DNA from: Bradyrhizobium ontarionense
GTDB lineage: Bacteria > Pseudomonadota > Alphaproteobacteria > Rhizobiales > Xanthobacteraceae
Reading direction: 5' to 3'
Length of the DNA: 64,000 nucleotides
NCBI RefSeq assembly: GCF_021088345.1
Contig: NZ_CP088156.1
Span: 2,852,001-2,916,000 of the forward strand
Shown: positions 8,366 through 18,581 of the stretch, piece after piece
Position numbering within the stretch: position 1 is the first letter of the stretch
How the letters are laid out: every line of letters starts with the position of its first letter
The notes under the pieces: generated by a model
Seen by the model: only the letters and a program-made list of their open reading frames with translations
The model's database searches: none
What the model was told of the DNA's origin: nothing
Position numbers and translations under genes: made by a program

Positions 8366-9435
8366 GCCCGGTCTCCGAAATAGGCGTTGATGCGCGCCTC
8401 GATATGGAAACGTTCTCCCGCTTCTCCGGCGGTTCGAGTCGTCGGCGCGTAGAACGTCGCGCGGCTGAATTGCGGCGACTGCTCGATCAGTCGGATCAGT
8501 GCGGGCGCGTCCTGCGTCACGCCGGAAATCTGCAGACGATCATTCTCGACGTGCAGTTCGATCACGTAGGTGCCATCCGGCAGGATCTGCGACAGCGTAT
8601 CGAGGACGATCACGCTCGCCGGGCTGGTCTGCTTGCGCTTGGCGAGAAGCCCGTCCGCGGCGGTGGCCCCGATCGCGGGCCGCAAGGCCGTGCGCAGCCG
8701 CGTCACCTGCGCCTGCGCGTCCTCCAGTTCGCCGCCGAGATACCCGCCCATCAACATCGTGGCCATCAGGAGCACGGCGGTTGCCGCTGCCACCGACAGC
8801 CAGGCGAATTTGAGCACGCGTCCGAGATCGCGACCGCCGGCGAGTGCCGAGCGGAGCGACGCCTTGAAGATCTGGATCGGCGCCGTATCGGGTAAGCCAT
8901 CGCCGGCGAACACCACGATTTTCGCCGCGCCAACCTCATCGGCGAAGGCCAGCAGCGGTTGGACCAAGGCGCGCGGCGTTGCCGCCAGCGTCAGCGCGAT
9001 CCGGTCATTGCCTGCGGCGCGCGGGACGTTGAAGCCATAGAGCGCCTGATCGAGGTTCCACGGCGTCAACCGGCCGATCTGTGTCCGGATCATGCCGTCC
9101 AGGAACGGCTCGGCCTGCTTCGGAAAGTCGAGAGGGCGGACCAACACGTTCTCGGCCGCCAGTTGGACCTCCAGCGAGCAGCCGCGAAGAAGCCGCAGCC
9201 ACTCCGGCGAAAGCCCGCCGCGCGGGCTTCCTTCGGCAAAATTCATGATGGTTTGCGGCAGCGCCGGTTTGCCCTTCGCCGGCGCCTGCACCGTCAAGAC
9301 CACACTGTCCGGCCGATCGTATTTGACCCGGACTTGCGGCCGGCTGAGCTGCCGATCGGCGACCGCTTCGACCGCGGTGCCGACGGCAGCCGTCCACACC
9401 GTCAATCCTCGTTCGAGCGTTTCGGTCAGCTTCAT
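8362..9435 (-). CDS. gspL: type II secretion platform protein GspL
   Basis: 357 residues. The N-terminal 200 residues look like the actin-like cytoplasmic domain that binds GspE. A single transmembrane helix (WLSVAAATAVLLMATMLMGG) follows at about residue 220, then a periplasmic PilN/ferredoxin-like domain with DTLSQILPDGTYVIEL and LQISGVTQDAPALIRLIEQS. This is the GspL layout at a slightly short length. It couples the ATPase to the pseudopilus assembly platform. The start overlaps the gspK stop by four bases. Confidence 0.85.
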   Translation of the reverse strand: MKLTETLERGLTVWTAAVGTAVEAVADRQLSRPQVRVKYDRPDSVVLTVQAPAKGKPALPQTIMNFAEGSPRGGLSPEWLRLLRGCSLEVQLAAENVLVRPLDFPKQAEPFLDGMIRTQIGRLTPWNLDQALYGFNVPRAAGNDRIALTLAATPRALVQPLLAFADEVGAAKIVVFAGDGLPDTAPIQIFKASLRSALAGGRDLGRVLKFAWLSVAAATAVLLMATMLMGGYLGGELEDAQAQVTRLRTALRPAIGATAADGLLAKRKQTSPASVIVLDTLSQILPDGTYVIELHVENDRLQISGVTQDAPALIRLIEQSPQFSRATFYAPTTRTAGEAGERFHIEARINAYFGDRA

Positions 9436-10376
9436 GGCATCCGCCGCGCCTGGAGCGCGCTCCTCGGTTGCGGTCCTTCGTCCTGCCGCGCGAGCAGTCG
9501 ATACGGCTCCTCGCCTTCGCCCGGGATGATCACCGCGCTCGCCGCATGACGCAGCCCGCCCGCCGGACCGACGACGACGTGGAGCCGATAGGCCTTGCTC
9601 TTGCCCTTGGCGGCGTCCTTCGCAGCGGGCCCGAGCGTCTTGGCAAGCGTATCCGCATCCTGTGACAACGACGCCCGCGCGTTCAGGAAATCCTTCAGGA
9701 TCAGCGGCGTCATACCCGGCAACGCCGCAACGACCTCAGGCGCGGCGATCGTCGGATCGATCCCGGGAGAGCCGTTGAAGACGGTGACCGATGGAAGGAC
9801 CCGCTCGATCAGCGACGCGGGAATGCCGAGGACGAGCGCGAGTTCGCCGACATGCGCGAACGGAGCCAGGCGCGGAACCCGCTTGAGACCGGCCGCGGCA
9901 TAGCGCGCTTCTTCCGCCTGCGCCTTCGCGGCGTCGGACGCCTTGGAGCGCCACGCGACCACCCGCTCGGCATAGTCCTTCGCGGCGTCCCTCTCGGTCC
10001 CCGCCGCGACGAAGAGATTCTCGAGCATCTCTTTCGAGGCGGTATTGAGATCGATCCGCGCGGCTTCGTTCACGAACGAGACCGCTATGTCGTTTCCCCC
10101 GAGTGTGAGGCGGAAGCCGCCCTGCCTCGGCCGCTCCTCCTCCTTCATCAGCAACAGGCGATAGGACGACAATTCGATTCCCGCCGAAATCAACGCATCG
10201 GCCTCGACCGCCTCGTCTTCGAGCCGCAGCAATCGCGCCGAGCTTCCCAATTGCTGCGAAACGACCACCACGAGAGCGGCGAGCGCCGCAAGCATCCACA
10301 AGGCAGCGATGAGGATGAAGCCATCCCGTGCGCTGCTCCCAGGAGCAGATCTCTTGCTGAAAGAACGCACCGGCAT
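9432..10376 (-). CDS. gspK: type II secretion minor pseudopilin GspK
   Basis: 314 residues. The prepilin site reads RDGFILIAAL followed by a hydrophobic helix; as usual for GspK, the Glu at mature position 5 found in other pseudopilins is absent. The large soluble domain contains RIDLNTASKEMLENLF and VGELALVLGIP, the helix-hairpin-helix-like parts characteristic of GspK. It caps the pseudopilus tip with GspI and GspJ. Its ATG overlaps the gspJ stop by one base (TGATG). Confidence 0.88.
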   Translation of the reverse strand: MPVRSFSKRSAPGSSARDGFILIAALWMLAALAALVVVVSQQLGSSARLLRLEDEAVEADALISAGIELSSYRLLLMKEEERPRQGGFRLTLGGNDIAVSFVNEAARIDLNTASKEMLENLFVAAGTERDAAKDYAERVVAWRSKASDAAKAQAEEARYAAAGLKRVPRLAPFAHVGELALVLGIPASLIERVLPSVTVFNGSPGIDPTIAAPEVVAALPGMTPLILKDFLNARASLSQDADTLAKTLGPAAKDAAKGKSKAYRLHVVVGPAGGLRHAASAVIIPGEGEEPYRLLARQDEGPQPRSALQARRMP

Positions 10377-11095
10377 CAGTCGATCGGCTCGATTTTGTTG
10401 GGCTTCGGCGGCTCCGCCGCGGCCGGCGGGTTCGCATTGCCGCCCCCGCCTCCATCGACGGCGGCGCCGCCCGGCGTATCGACTTGAATGCGGACCGCAC
10501 TGACGAGAACGGGGGCGCCGCCACGGCTCTCATCATGAACGGTCACGCGCACCGCGACTGGCAGCTTGTTGGCATCGCGCCACTCCGTCGTCCACGCCAT
10601 TGAACGATCGGCATAGGCGAACGACATCCGGAACGGTGCAGACAGCAGCACCACGGGATCTGCGAAGCGGAAATGCTCGGCCGAGGGCTGGCCGACGGGG
10701 ACCGGCTCGAACGTAGCGCGCGATCGCAGCACGGCGCGCTCGCTCCTCGCCCCTCCCTCTCCGATGCGCACCACGTCGAGACCGTGTCCGGCGTTGGGAC
10801 CGATCTCGGTACGGACGAACATCGCCGAGAATTCCTGGCCCACGAACAGCGGCCCCTTCTGCTCGCGATTGGCCGGTATGAACTGGGCCGCGGCGAAATC
10901 ATCTCCAACCCGGCGCAGCGCCGCCGCCACCATCTCGGCGCGTTGCACGCGATCCAGTCCGCGCTTCCAGGCCGGCAGCCATTGCGACGTGACCGCCAGC
11001 AGCGCCGACAAGACGATGCCGGCAATGGCGAGCGCGCCGAGCGCCTCGATCAGCGTGAAGCCCGCCTCGCGCGAACGATCGGATCCGATACTCAT
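10376..11095 (-). CDS. gspJ: type II secretion minor pseudopilin GspJ
   Basis: 239 residues from the ATG that overlaps the gspI stop by one base; longer upstream extensions are out of register with a normal prepilin leader. The leader is short and basic, and the cleavage site EAGFTLIEAL is canonical. The C-terminal region ends in a Gly/Ala/Pro-rich tail (GGGGNANPPAAAEPPKP), which is unusual and probably disordered. It belongs to the GspI-J-K tip complex. Confidence 0.87.
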   Translation of the reverse strand: MSIGSDRSREAGFTLIEALGALAIAGIVLSALLAVTSQWLPAWKRGLDRVQRAEMVAAALRRVGDDFAAAQFIPANREQKGPLFVGQEFSAMFVRTEIGPNAGHGLDVVRIGEGGARSERAVLRSRATFEPVPVGQPSAEHFRFADPVVLLSAPFRMSFAYADRSMAWTTEWRDANKLPVAVRVTVHDESRGGAPVLVSAVRIQVDTPGGAAVDGGGGGNANPPAAAEPPKPNKIEPID

Positions 11096-11499
11096 CAGGG
11101 GGCCATCCGTGCAAGCCGGACCGTCTGCACGTCGGCCACAGCGCCGGAGCCGGTTCTCACGTGCAGGGTGACGGCCTCCGGAACCCATCCCTGCTGCCCG
11201 ACCGGACGCTCCCAATCGCCGCCGAGCGGGTTGATCCGCAGCACCACCGAACCCGAGCCCGAGCGCTGATCGATGATGCCGGGCTGCAGCCGGCTGCGAT
11301 CCGCCAGCGCGGTTGCAAGCGCGAGCCTCATGTCCGTGATGAGGGTGACATGCTGTTCGAGCTTGCGGACGCCGTTTGCATTGCGCGACACCACGGCACC
11401 GATCGCGACGATCGACACGCTCACGACGGCCAGCGCGACGAGCACCTCGATCAGCGTGAAGCCGGCCTGGCTCCGATCAGCCGTCCCCCGGTCAGCCAT
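11095..11499 (-). CDS. gspI: type II secretion minor pseudopilin GspI
   Basis: 134 residues. The start at 11499 overlaps the end of gspH by eight bases and gives a normal leader before QAGFTLIEVLVALAVVSVS, a textbook prepilin cleavage site and helix. Length and position between gspH and gspJ fit GspI, the core of the pseudopilus tip. A start seven codons upstream is also open. Confidence 0.87.
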   Translation of the reverse strand: MADRGTADRSQAGFTLIEVLVALAVVSVSIVAIGAVVSRNANGVRKLEQHVTLITDMRLALATALADRSRLQPGIIDQRSGSGSVVLRINPLGGDWERPVGQQGWVPEAVTLHVRTGSGAVADVQTVRLARMAP

Positions 11500-11956
11500 T
11501 GGCGAGCGAGCGCGAGACAATGTCGATCCTCCCCGTCAGCCAGTTGACCCTGATCTCCAGGCTCAGATCGGCGCGAGACAATGTGATCGCGCCGCCGCAG
11601 GACAGGCCGTCGGGGAAGAAACTGATCGTGGCCAGCACCGGACGGTGCTGGCAGCTGCGCGGCAGCGTCGCCTGAAAGGCGACATCGTCGGGCAGCTTCA
11701 GCACGGCCGCGCCGCTGCCGGAGCCGATCACACGCCGCGTCGTATCGATCTGCGTATCCACGCGCGACCCGTTGCGCATCGATGAGGCGCGATCGGACTT
11801 CAGGAGTGTCACGGCCTGCAACGCATAGGCCTGCAGCCGCGGCCGCGACGTCTGCCGGGGCAGGTCCGGCAGCGCGACGGACGCCAGCAGCGCGACGATC
11901 GCGAGCACGCAGACCATCTCCAGCAGGGTAAATCCACGCTGGCCGTTTCCACTCAT
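11492..11956 (-). CDS. gspH: type II secretion minor pseudopilin GspH
   Basis: 154 residues starting at the ATG that overlaps the gspG stop (ATGA). The leader MSGNGQRG precedes the site GFTLLEMVCVLAIVALLAS. The soluble domain has two Cys residues (RSCQHR, LSCGGA) that may form a disulfide. GspH links the tip complex to the GspG shaft. Further upstream in-frame Met codons read through gspG and are disfavoured. Confidence 0.87.
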   Translation of the reverse strand: MSGNGQRGFTLLEMVCVLAIVALLASVALPDLPRQTSRPRLQAYALQAVTLLKSDRASSMRNGSRVDTQIDTTRRVIGSGSGAAVLKLPDDVAFQATLPRSCQHRPVLATISFFPDGLSCGGAITLSRADLSLEIRVNWLTGRIDIVSRSLANG

Positions 11957-12447
11957 TGCGCAGCGCTCGTCTGCGTTCCGAGCATGATGTCGGCCGCCGT
12001 GCCACTGCCGCCTTCCTGGCCATCGGCCCCGTAGGACAGGATGTCGTACGGGCCGCGTTCGCCCGGGGCGCGATAGACATAGGCCGTATTCCATGGATCC
12101 TTCGGCACGGCGCCGCCTTTGAGATAGGGTCCGTTCCAGACGTTCAGACCGGCCGGCCGTTGCGCCAGCGCCGCAAGGCCTTCCGAGGTCGAGGGGTAGC
12201 GGCCGACGTCGAGATAGAAGAGATCGAGCGCCCCCGAGAAGCTCTGCAGCTGGATCCGCGCGGCCTTGGTCTTGGATTCGCTGAGATAGTTCAGAACGCG
12301 GGGACCGATCAGTCCCATGATCAGCCCGATGATCGTGATCACGACCAGCATCTCGACGAGCGTGAAGCCGCGCTCGTTGTCGCGCCGCTGCTGCGCGCCG
12401 GCACGCCGATTCAGTGCTGCCGGTTTGGTCTGCATGTCCAGGCTCAT
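11953..12447 (-). CDS. gspG: type II secretion major pseudopilin GspG
   Basis: 164 residues. A 26-residue leader ends at ERG, followed by FTLVEMLVVITIIGLIMGLI. The C-terminal globular part has the family pattern RYPSTSEGLAAL, GPYLKGGAVPKDPWNTAYVY and DILSYGADGQEGG, including the calcium-loop region. It forms the pseudopilus shaft. A clear AAGGAG lies upstream of the ATG, stronger than for the neighbouring minor pseudopilins, in keeping with higher expression. Confidence 0.93.
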   Translation of the reverse strand: MSLDMQTKPAALNRRAGAQQRRDNERGFTLVEMLVVITIIGLIMGLIGPRVLNYLSESKTKAARIQLQSFSGALDLFYLDVGRYPSTSEGLAALAQRPAGLNVWNGPYLKGGAVPKDPWNTAYVYRAPGERGPYDILSYGADGQEGGSGTAADIMLGTQTSAAQ

Positions 12448-12468
12448 AGTGTTCTCCTTGATGTCCGG

Positions 12469-13680
12469 TCAGCCGACGAGTTGCGTCACGGACAGCAGTG
12501 CCGTCATGATCGAGACGATCAGACCACCGACCACGACGCTGATGAGCAGAATGGCCGCCGGACCGACGATGCCGACGACACGGTCGAGTCCGCGCTGCAG
12601 CTTGGCTTCATAGAACTCGGCGATCCGGGTCGAGAGCGTCGGCAATTGCCCGGTCTCCTCGCCCAGCCGCAGCATGCGCAGGGCCATCGGCGGCAACATG
12701 TTGTCGGCCGACAGCGCCTGGGACAGCTTGCCGCCGTGACGCACACGATCCGCGGCCGCCGACCATGGGACGCGCGACGATGTCACCGCCATCACGTCGA
12801 CGAGGATGCGCAAGGCGGCGCTCAGATTGACGCCGCAGCCGAGCAGCAGGCCGAGATTCCGGCAGAACAGGCTGGTCCGATAGAACATCAGGATGCTGCC
12901 GATCCCGGGTAGCAGCGCCACGACGCTGGTCAGAGCGGCGCGAACCGCGGGTTGACGGAACAGCCACCAGCCTGCTGCGAGCAGCGCCGCGCAGCCGACC
13001 GTGATCGCCGCCGCATTGGCGCGCATGACGTCGGACAGGGTCATGAAGAAGCCGAGCGCGGTATCGGCGCGACCGCCGAAATCCCTCAGCACGGCAGAAA
13101 AATTCGGCAGCACGGCCACGAGAAAGAACAGCATCACGCCGATCGCCGCGAGGAACACGAAGGCGGGGTACTGCATCGCATCGGTCAATTTGCGGCGCGT
13201 CGCCTCCGAGCGCTCGCGTTCACCGGCCAACGCCGTCAGCACGTGATCGAGCGTCCCCGATGCCTCGCCGACGCGCATCAGTGCAACATACATCGGCGAG
13301 AACAGCTGCGGCTGCGCCGCCGCGGCGTCGGCGAAGCTCTCACCGGTCATGATGGCCGCCCGCAGTCGGGCCACCACGGAACGGAGGCGGCCGATATCGG
13401 AATCGCTCGACAACAGGTCGAGCGCATCGTCGAGCCGCGCGCCGGCCTTGAGCAGCAGGGCCAGATCGCGCGTGAAGGTCGTCACTTCGGCCGTGGATGG
13501 TCCCCCGAACGACAGGCCCCGCGACGAAGCCGTGCCGGCCTTTTTCTCCTCGACGGTCTCGATGGGCAGTAGCTGAAGATACGAAATGCGCCGTTCGACC
13601 TCGCCGCGCGACGGCGCCTCGAGCGAACCGACGACGATTTCGCCGGATTGTGTCAGCGCGCGATACTTGTAGCTCGGCAC
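12469..13680 (-). CDS. gspF: type II secretion inner-membrane platform protein GspF
   Basis: 403 residues from a GTG start (VPSYKYRALTQSG) preceded by GAGGTG eight bases past the gspE stop; this start gives the normal GspF N-terminus, whereas upstream codons overlap gspE. It contains two T2SSF domains, the first with FTRDLALLLKAGARLDDALDLL and the second with FCRNLGLLLGCGVNLSAALRIL, and three hydrophobic helices. Such repeats and topology define GspF/PilC-type proteins, which transmit the motion of the ATPase to pseudopilin insertion. Confidence 0.92.
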   Translation of the reverse strand: MPSYKYRALTQSGEIVVGSLEAPSRGEVERRISYLQLLPIETVEEKKAGTASSRGLSFGGPSTAEVTTFTRDLALLLKAGARLDDALDLLSSDSDIGRLRSVVARLRAAIMTGESFADAAAAQPQLFSPMYVALMRVGEASGTLDHVLTALAGERERSEATRRKLTDAMQYPAFVFLAAIGVMLFFLVAVLPNFSAVLRDFGGRADTALGFFMTLSDVMRANAAAITVGCAALLAAGWWLFRQPAVRAALTSVVALLPGIGSILMFYRTSLFCRNLGLLLGCGVNLSAALRILVDVMAVTSSRVPWSAAADRVRHGGKLSQALSADNMLPPMALRMLRLGEETGQLPTLSTRIAEFYEAKLQRGLDRVVGIVGPAAILLISVVVGGLIVSIMTALLSVTQLVG

Positions 13681-13688
13681 GATCCACC

Positions 13689-15344
<1,656 letters not shown>

Positions 15345-15598
15345 GGCATGATCCGGATGATGCCCCGTGCCGGCACATCGTCTCGGCACCCCGCAGCTGG
15401 CTACCGGTGTTATTGATCGCGAACATGACGCCTGTACGAATGCTGATGACGCCGACATTTCCGACACACCGGCCGCGCAAAGGTAAGCCGCGGCGGTCGG
15501 ATATACATAAGTGTCATATTGGACCGCTATGCAGGCGGCGCGGTCCGAACGTGGCGTCTTCCTGTTCGACCGGTCAACACGAGTAGATCGGCAAGTCC

Positions 15599-17902
15599 AT
15601 GTTTGGTATCGGCAATCGAAGCCAGTCCGCTGCGGTTGCTCGTCACGCCCTGTTGCTCGCGACCTCGATCCTGCTCGCGTCCTGCAACATGGCGACCCTC
15701 GGCTCCCAGGCCAGCGCACCAGCGGACGTCGACGTCATCGACAAGGTTCGCTCGCTCGATATCCTGCCGCGCGACGATCGGCCGGTCGCATCCATCCAGG
15801 GGCGTCCGGAGGTTGAGCGCGCAACCGCGCGGACCTACCAGGGGACCATGGTTCAGGAGGTTGCCGAGGTCAGGCCGCAACCGGCAGCCGATGGCAAGGG
15901 CTACGACCTCAACTTCGAGAACACGCCGATCGCACAGATAGCAAAGGTCGTGATCGGTGACATTCTCGGCGCGGGCTACTCGATCGATCCCCGGGTGCAG
16001 GGCAGTGTCAGCCTGGTCTCGGCCCGACCGGTCCCGAAGTCCGACATCCTGTTCGTGCTGGAGAGCGCCCTTCGCCTGTCCGGCGTCGTGCTGGTGCGCG
16101 ATGCCGGCGGCTACAAGCTGACGCCACTCGGCGACGCCATCGGCGCCGGACGCGTCGATGGCGAGGCCGCCCGCGCCGAACCCGGTTACGGTGTATCGGT
16201 GGTGCCGCTGCAATATGTCGGCGCCCAGACGATCCTCAAGCTGATGGACAGCTTCGCCACCCGCGCCGGCAGCGTCCGTGCCGATGCCACCCGCAACCTG
16301 TTGCTGATCCAGGGCACCGGAGCCGAGCGACGGTCCGCGATCGAGACCATCCTCAGCTTCGACGTCGACTGGATGCGCGGCCAGTCCGTTGGCATCTTTC
16401 CAGTCAGCAATTCGGCGCCGGAGCCTCTGATGGCCGAGCTCGAGAAGATCATGGATGCCGGCGAGAACGGGCTCAGCCAGAACCTGGTGAAGCTGCAGGT
16501 CGTCAATCGTCTCAACGCGATCATGGTCGTGACGCGCAAGCCGGCGCTGCTGCAGACCGCGGCGACCTGGATCCGGCGTCTCGATCAGGCCGACTCCGGA
16601 CGCACCAGCGTTCACGTCTACCGGATCCGCTACGGTGATGCCCGCCAGCTGGCGAAGGTCCTCTCGGACATGTTCGGAGGCGCCGGCTCGTCCTCCACCG
16701 ACGGCGCCGACGGCCAGACTGCGCCGGGATCGGACGGCACGACGACATCCGTTGCCGACCGGCTGTCGTTCAACACCAATGCGGGGGGATCGTCGAGCTC
16801 CGGCGCCAATCCTTCAAGCCGGGCTCAAGGCGCAACCGGTCAGACCGGAATGCAGGCTTCGAGCACGTTGTCGTCGTCCAGCAGCGCACCGACCTCGACG
16901 GGGCTCGAGCCGCGCACCGGTGGTGGCGGCCAGGCGCTGATGCCGAACATCCGTATCACGCCGGACACGGTGAACAACTCGCTGCTCATCTATGCCGACC
17001 GCGAGAACTACCGGATCATTTCCAACACCCTGCAGCAGCTCGACCAGCCGGTGCTGCAGGTCGGCATCGAAGCGACCATCGCCGAGGTGACGCTGACCAA
17101 CGAACTGTCCTACGGCGTGCAAGCCTATCTTTCGAGCAAGGTGCTCGGCCTCGGCACCGACAAGGGCTCGATCACCAATACGCAAGCGACGTCGGTGGCC
17201 ACGGCCACGACATCCGCGGCGACGACGGCCTTGATCAACCGCGCGCTGCCCGGCTTCAACTTCCTGATCGGGCACGAAACCTCGCCCAACATGATCCTCG
17301 ACGCGCTCCATACCGTCACCAGCGTCAAGGTGCTCTCCAATCCCTCGCTGGTCGTGATCAACAACCAGACCGCCACCTTGCAGGTCGGCGACGTCGTGCC
17401 GGTGTCGACCGGCAGCGCCACCGTGCTGTCGTCGAGCAACACCGTCGTCAACACCATCGACTATCGCAACACCGGCATCATCCTGCGCGTCGTGCCGCGG
17501 ATTGCCGCCAACGGCAATGTGCGGCTCGAGGTCGAGCAGGAGATCAGCAACGTGGCTGCACAATCTACCGCGAGCCTGACGCCGACAGTGTCGCAGCGCA
17601 AGGTCAAGAGCGCGATCTCCGTCGCCAACGGCCAGACCGTATTGTTGGCCGGCCTGATCAGCGAACAACAGACCGGCAATCGCAACGGCATTCCCGGCTT
17701 CGACGAGATTCCCGTCCTTGGCGATACGTTCTCGCATCAGGACAAGAAGGGAACGCGGACCGAGCTGATCATCTTCATCCGGCCGCAGATCATCCGCGAC
17801 GGCAGCGATGCCCATCAGGTGGCCGAAGAACTGCGTTCCAAGCTCCGCGGATCGGTCGGAGCCAGCATCACGGATGATTTGCGTGTCCGCACCAGCCGCT
17901 GA
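15599..17902 (+). CDS. gspD: type II secretion outer-membrane secretin GspD
   Basis: 767 residues. A lipoprotein-type signal peptide ends in LLAS-C. The N0 domain begins at YDLNFENTPIAQIAKVV, followed by N1-N3 domains with a long Ser/Gly/Thr-rich insertion between residues about 360 and 430. The secretin domain carries NPSLVVINNQTATLQVGD, the region of VPVSTGS, and GIPGFDEIPVLGDTFSHQDKKGTRTELIIFIRPQII at its end. A lipidated secretin can reach the outer membrane without a separate pilotin. It is transcribed divergently from gspE, with 254 bases between starts. Confidence 0.93.
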   Translation: MFGIGNRSQSAAVARHALLLATSILLASCNMATLGSQASAPADVDVIDKVRSLDILPRDDRPVASIQGRPEVERATARTYQGTMVQEVAEVRPQPAADGKGYDLNFENTPIAQIAKVVIGDILGAGYSIDPRVQGSVSLVSARPVPKSDILFVLESALRLSGVVLVRDAGGYKLTPLGDAIGAGRVDGEAARAEPGYGVSVVPLQYVGAQTILKLMDSFATRAGSVRADATRNLLLIQGTGAERRSAIETILSFDVDWMRGQSVGIFPVSNSAPEPLMAELEKIMDAGENGLSQNLVKLQVVNRLNAIMVVTRKPALLQTAATWIRRLDQADSGRTSVHVYRIRYGDARQLAKVLSDMFGGAGSSSTDGADGQTAPGSDGTTTSVADRLSFNTNAGGSSSSGANPSSRAQGATGQTGMQASSTLSSSSSAPTSTGLEPRTGGGGQALMPNIRITPDTVNNSLLIYADRENYRIISNTLQQLDQPVLQVGIEATIAEVTLTNELSYGVQAYLSSKVLGLGTDKGSITNTQATSVATATTSAATTALINRALPGFNFLIGHETSPNMILDALHTVTSVKVLSNPSLVVINNQTATLQVGDVVPVSTGSATVLSSSNTVVNTIDYRNTGIILRVVPRIAANGNVRLEVEQEISNVAAQSTASLTPTVSQRKVKSAISVANGQTVLLAGLISEQQTGNRNGIPGFDEIPVLGDTFSHQDKKGTRTELIIFIRPQIIRDGSDAHQVAEELRSKLRGSVGASITDDLRVRTSR

Positions 17903-18416
17903 CCCCTGCCACGCCCGGCTGACGAAGCGCGGCGTTTTCGTCCTGCTCTGTACATGCGTGCTGCTCGGCACGGCATTGTCTCCCGCCGGGGCCAATTCGA
18001 TCAGCACCGCACGCAGCGCCTATGCGCGCGGCGACTTCGTGCGCGCTGTCCGCGTGCTGACGCCGCTCGCGCTGCACGGCAATCCGCAAGCGCAGGCGAT
18101 GCTCGGCTTCATGTACGAGAACGGCTTCGGCGCGCCTCAGGCCTACGATGCGGCGAGCGACCTCTACTGCCGCGCGGCCGCGGCCGGCAATCCATTCGGC
18201 CAGGCCATGCTCGGACTGATGTATGACAAGGGACACGGGGTTCCGCAGGATGTCGTGCTCGCCTACAAATGGCTCAACCTCGCCGCCGGGCACGCCGGGC
18301 CTGCGCAACGCAGCTACTACCTCCGTCTGCGCAATGCCGTCGCCTCGAAGATGTCGAGCGACCAGATCGCGCAAGGCCAGGCGCTCGCGCTGAGCTGGGC
18401 CCTGGGCCAGTTCTGA
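17874..18416 (+). CDS. exported Sel1-repeat protein
   Basis: About 180 residues. The start at 17874 overlaps the end of gspD by 29 bases; a GTG at 17883 is equally possible. A signal peptide ends near SPAGA-NSIS. Two clear Sel1/TPR-like repeats follow: PQAQAMLGFMYENGFGAPQ and GQAMLGLMYDKGHGVPQ. Sel1 repeats mediate protein-protein contacts. Being coupled to gspD, it may help assemble or stabilise the secretin in the periplasm, but that role is inferred from position only. Confidence 0.75.
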   Translation: MICVSAPAADPCHARLTKRGVFVLLCTCVLLGTALSPAGANSISTARSAYARGDFVRAVRVLTPLALHGNPQAQAMLGFMYENGFGAPQAYDAASDLYCRAAAAGNPFGQAMLGLMYDKGHGVPQDVVLAYKWLNLAAGHAGPAQRSYYLRLRNAVASKMSSDQIAQGQALALSWALGQF

Positions 18417-18581
18417 GCCTGAGGCAACGCGTCGTGGCCCCTGGTCTGCGCAGCGCGGCGCGTTTCACAAAACCGCATTAAGACCGACACCACGTTGCAA
18501 TTTGTTGCCGCGATACATTGTCGCAGGCGCGGCCCATCAGAAGGTGCACGCGCCAGCCACCCTACTCCGTCCGGAGAAGTC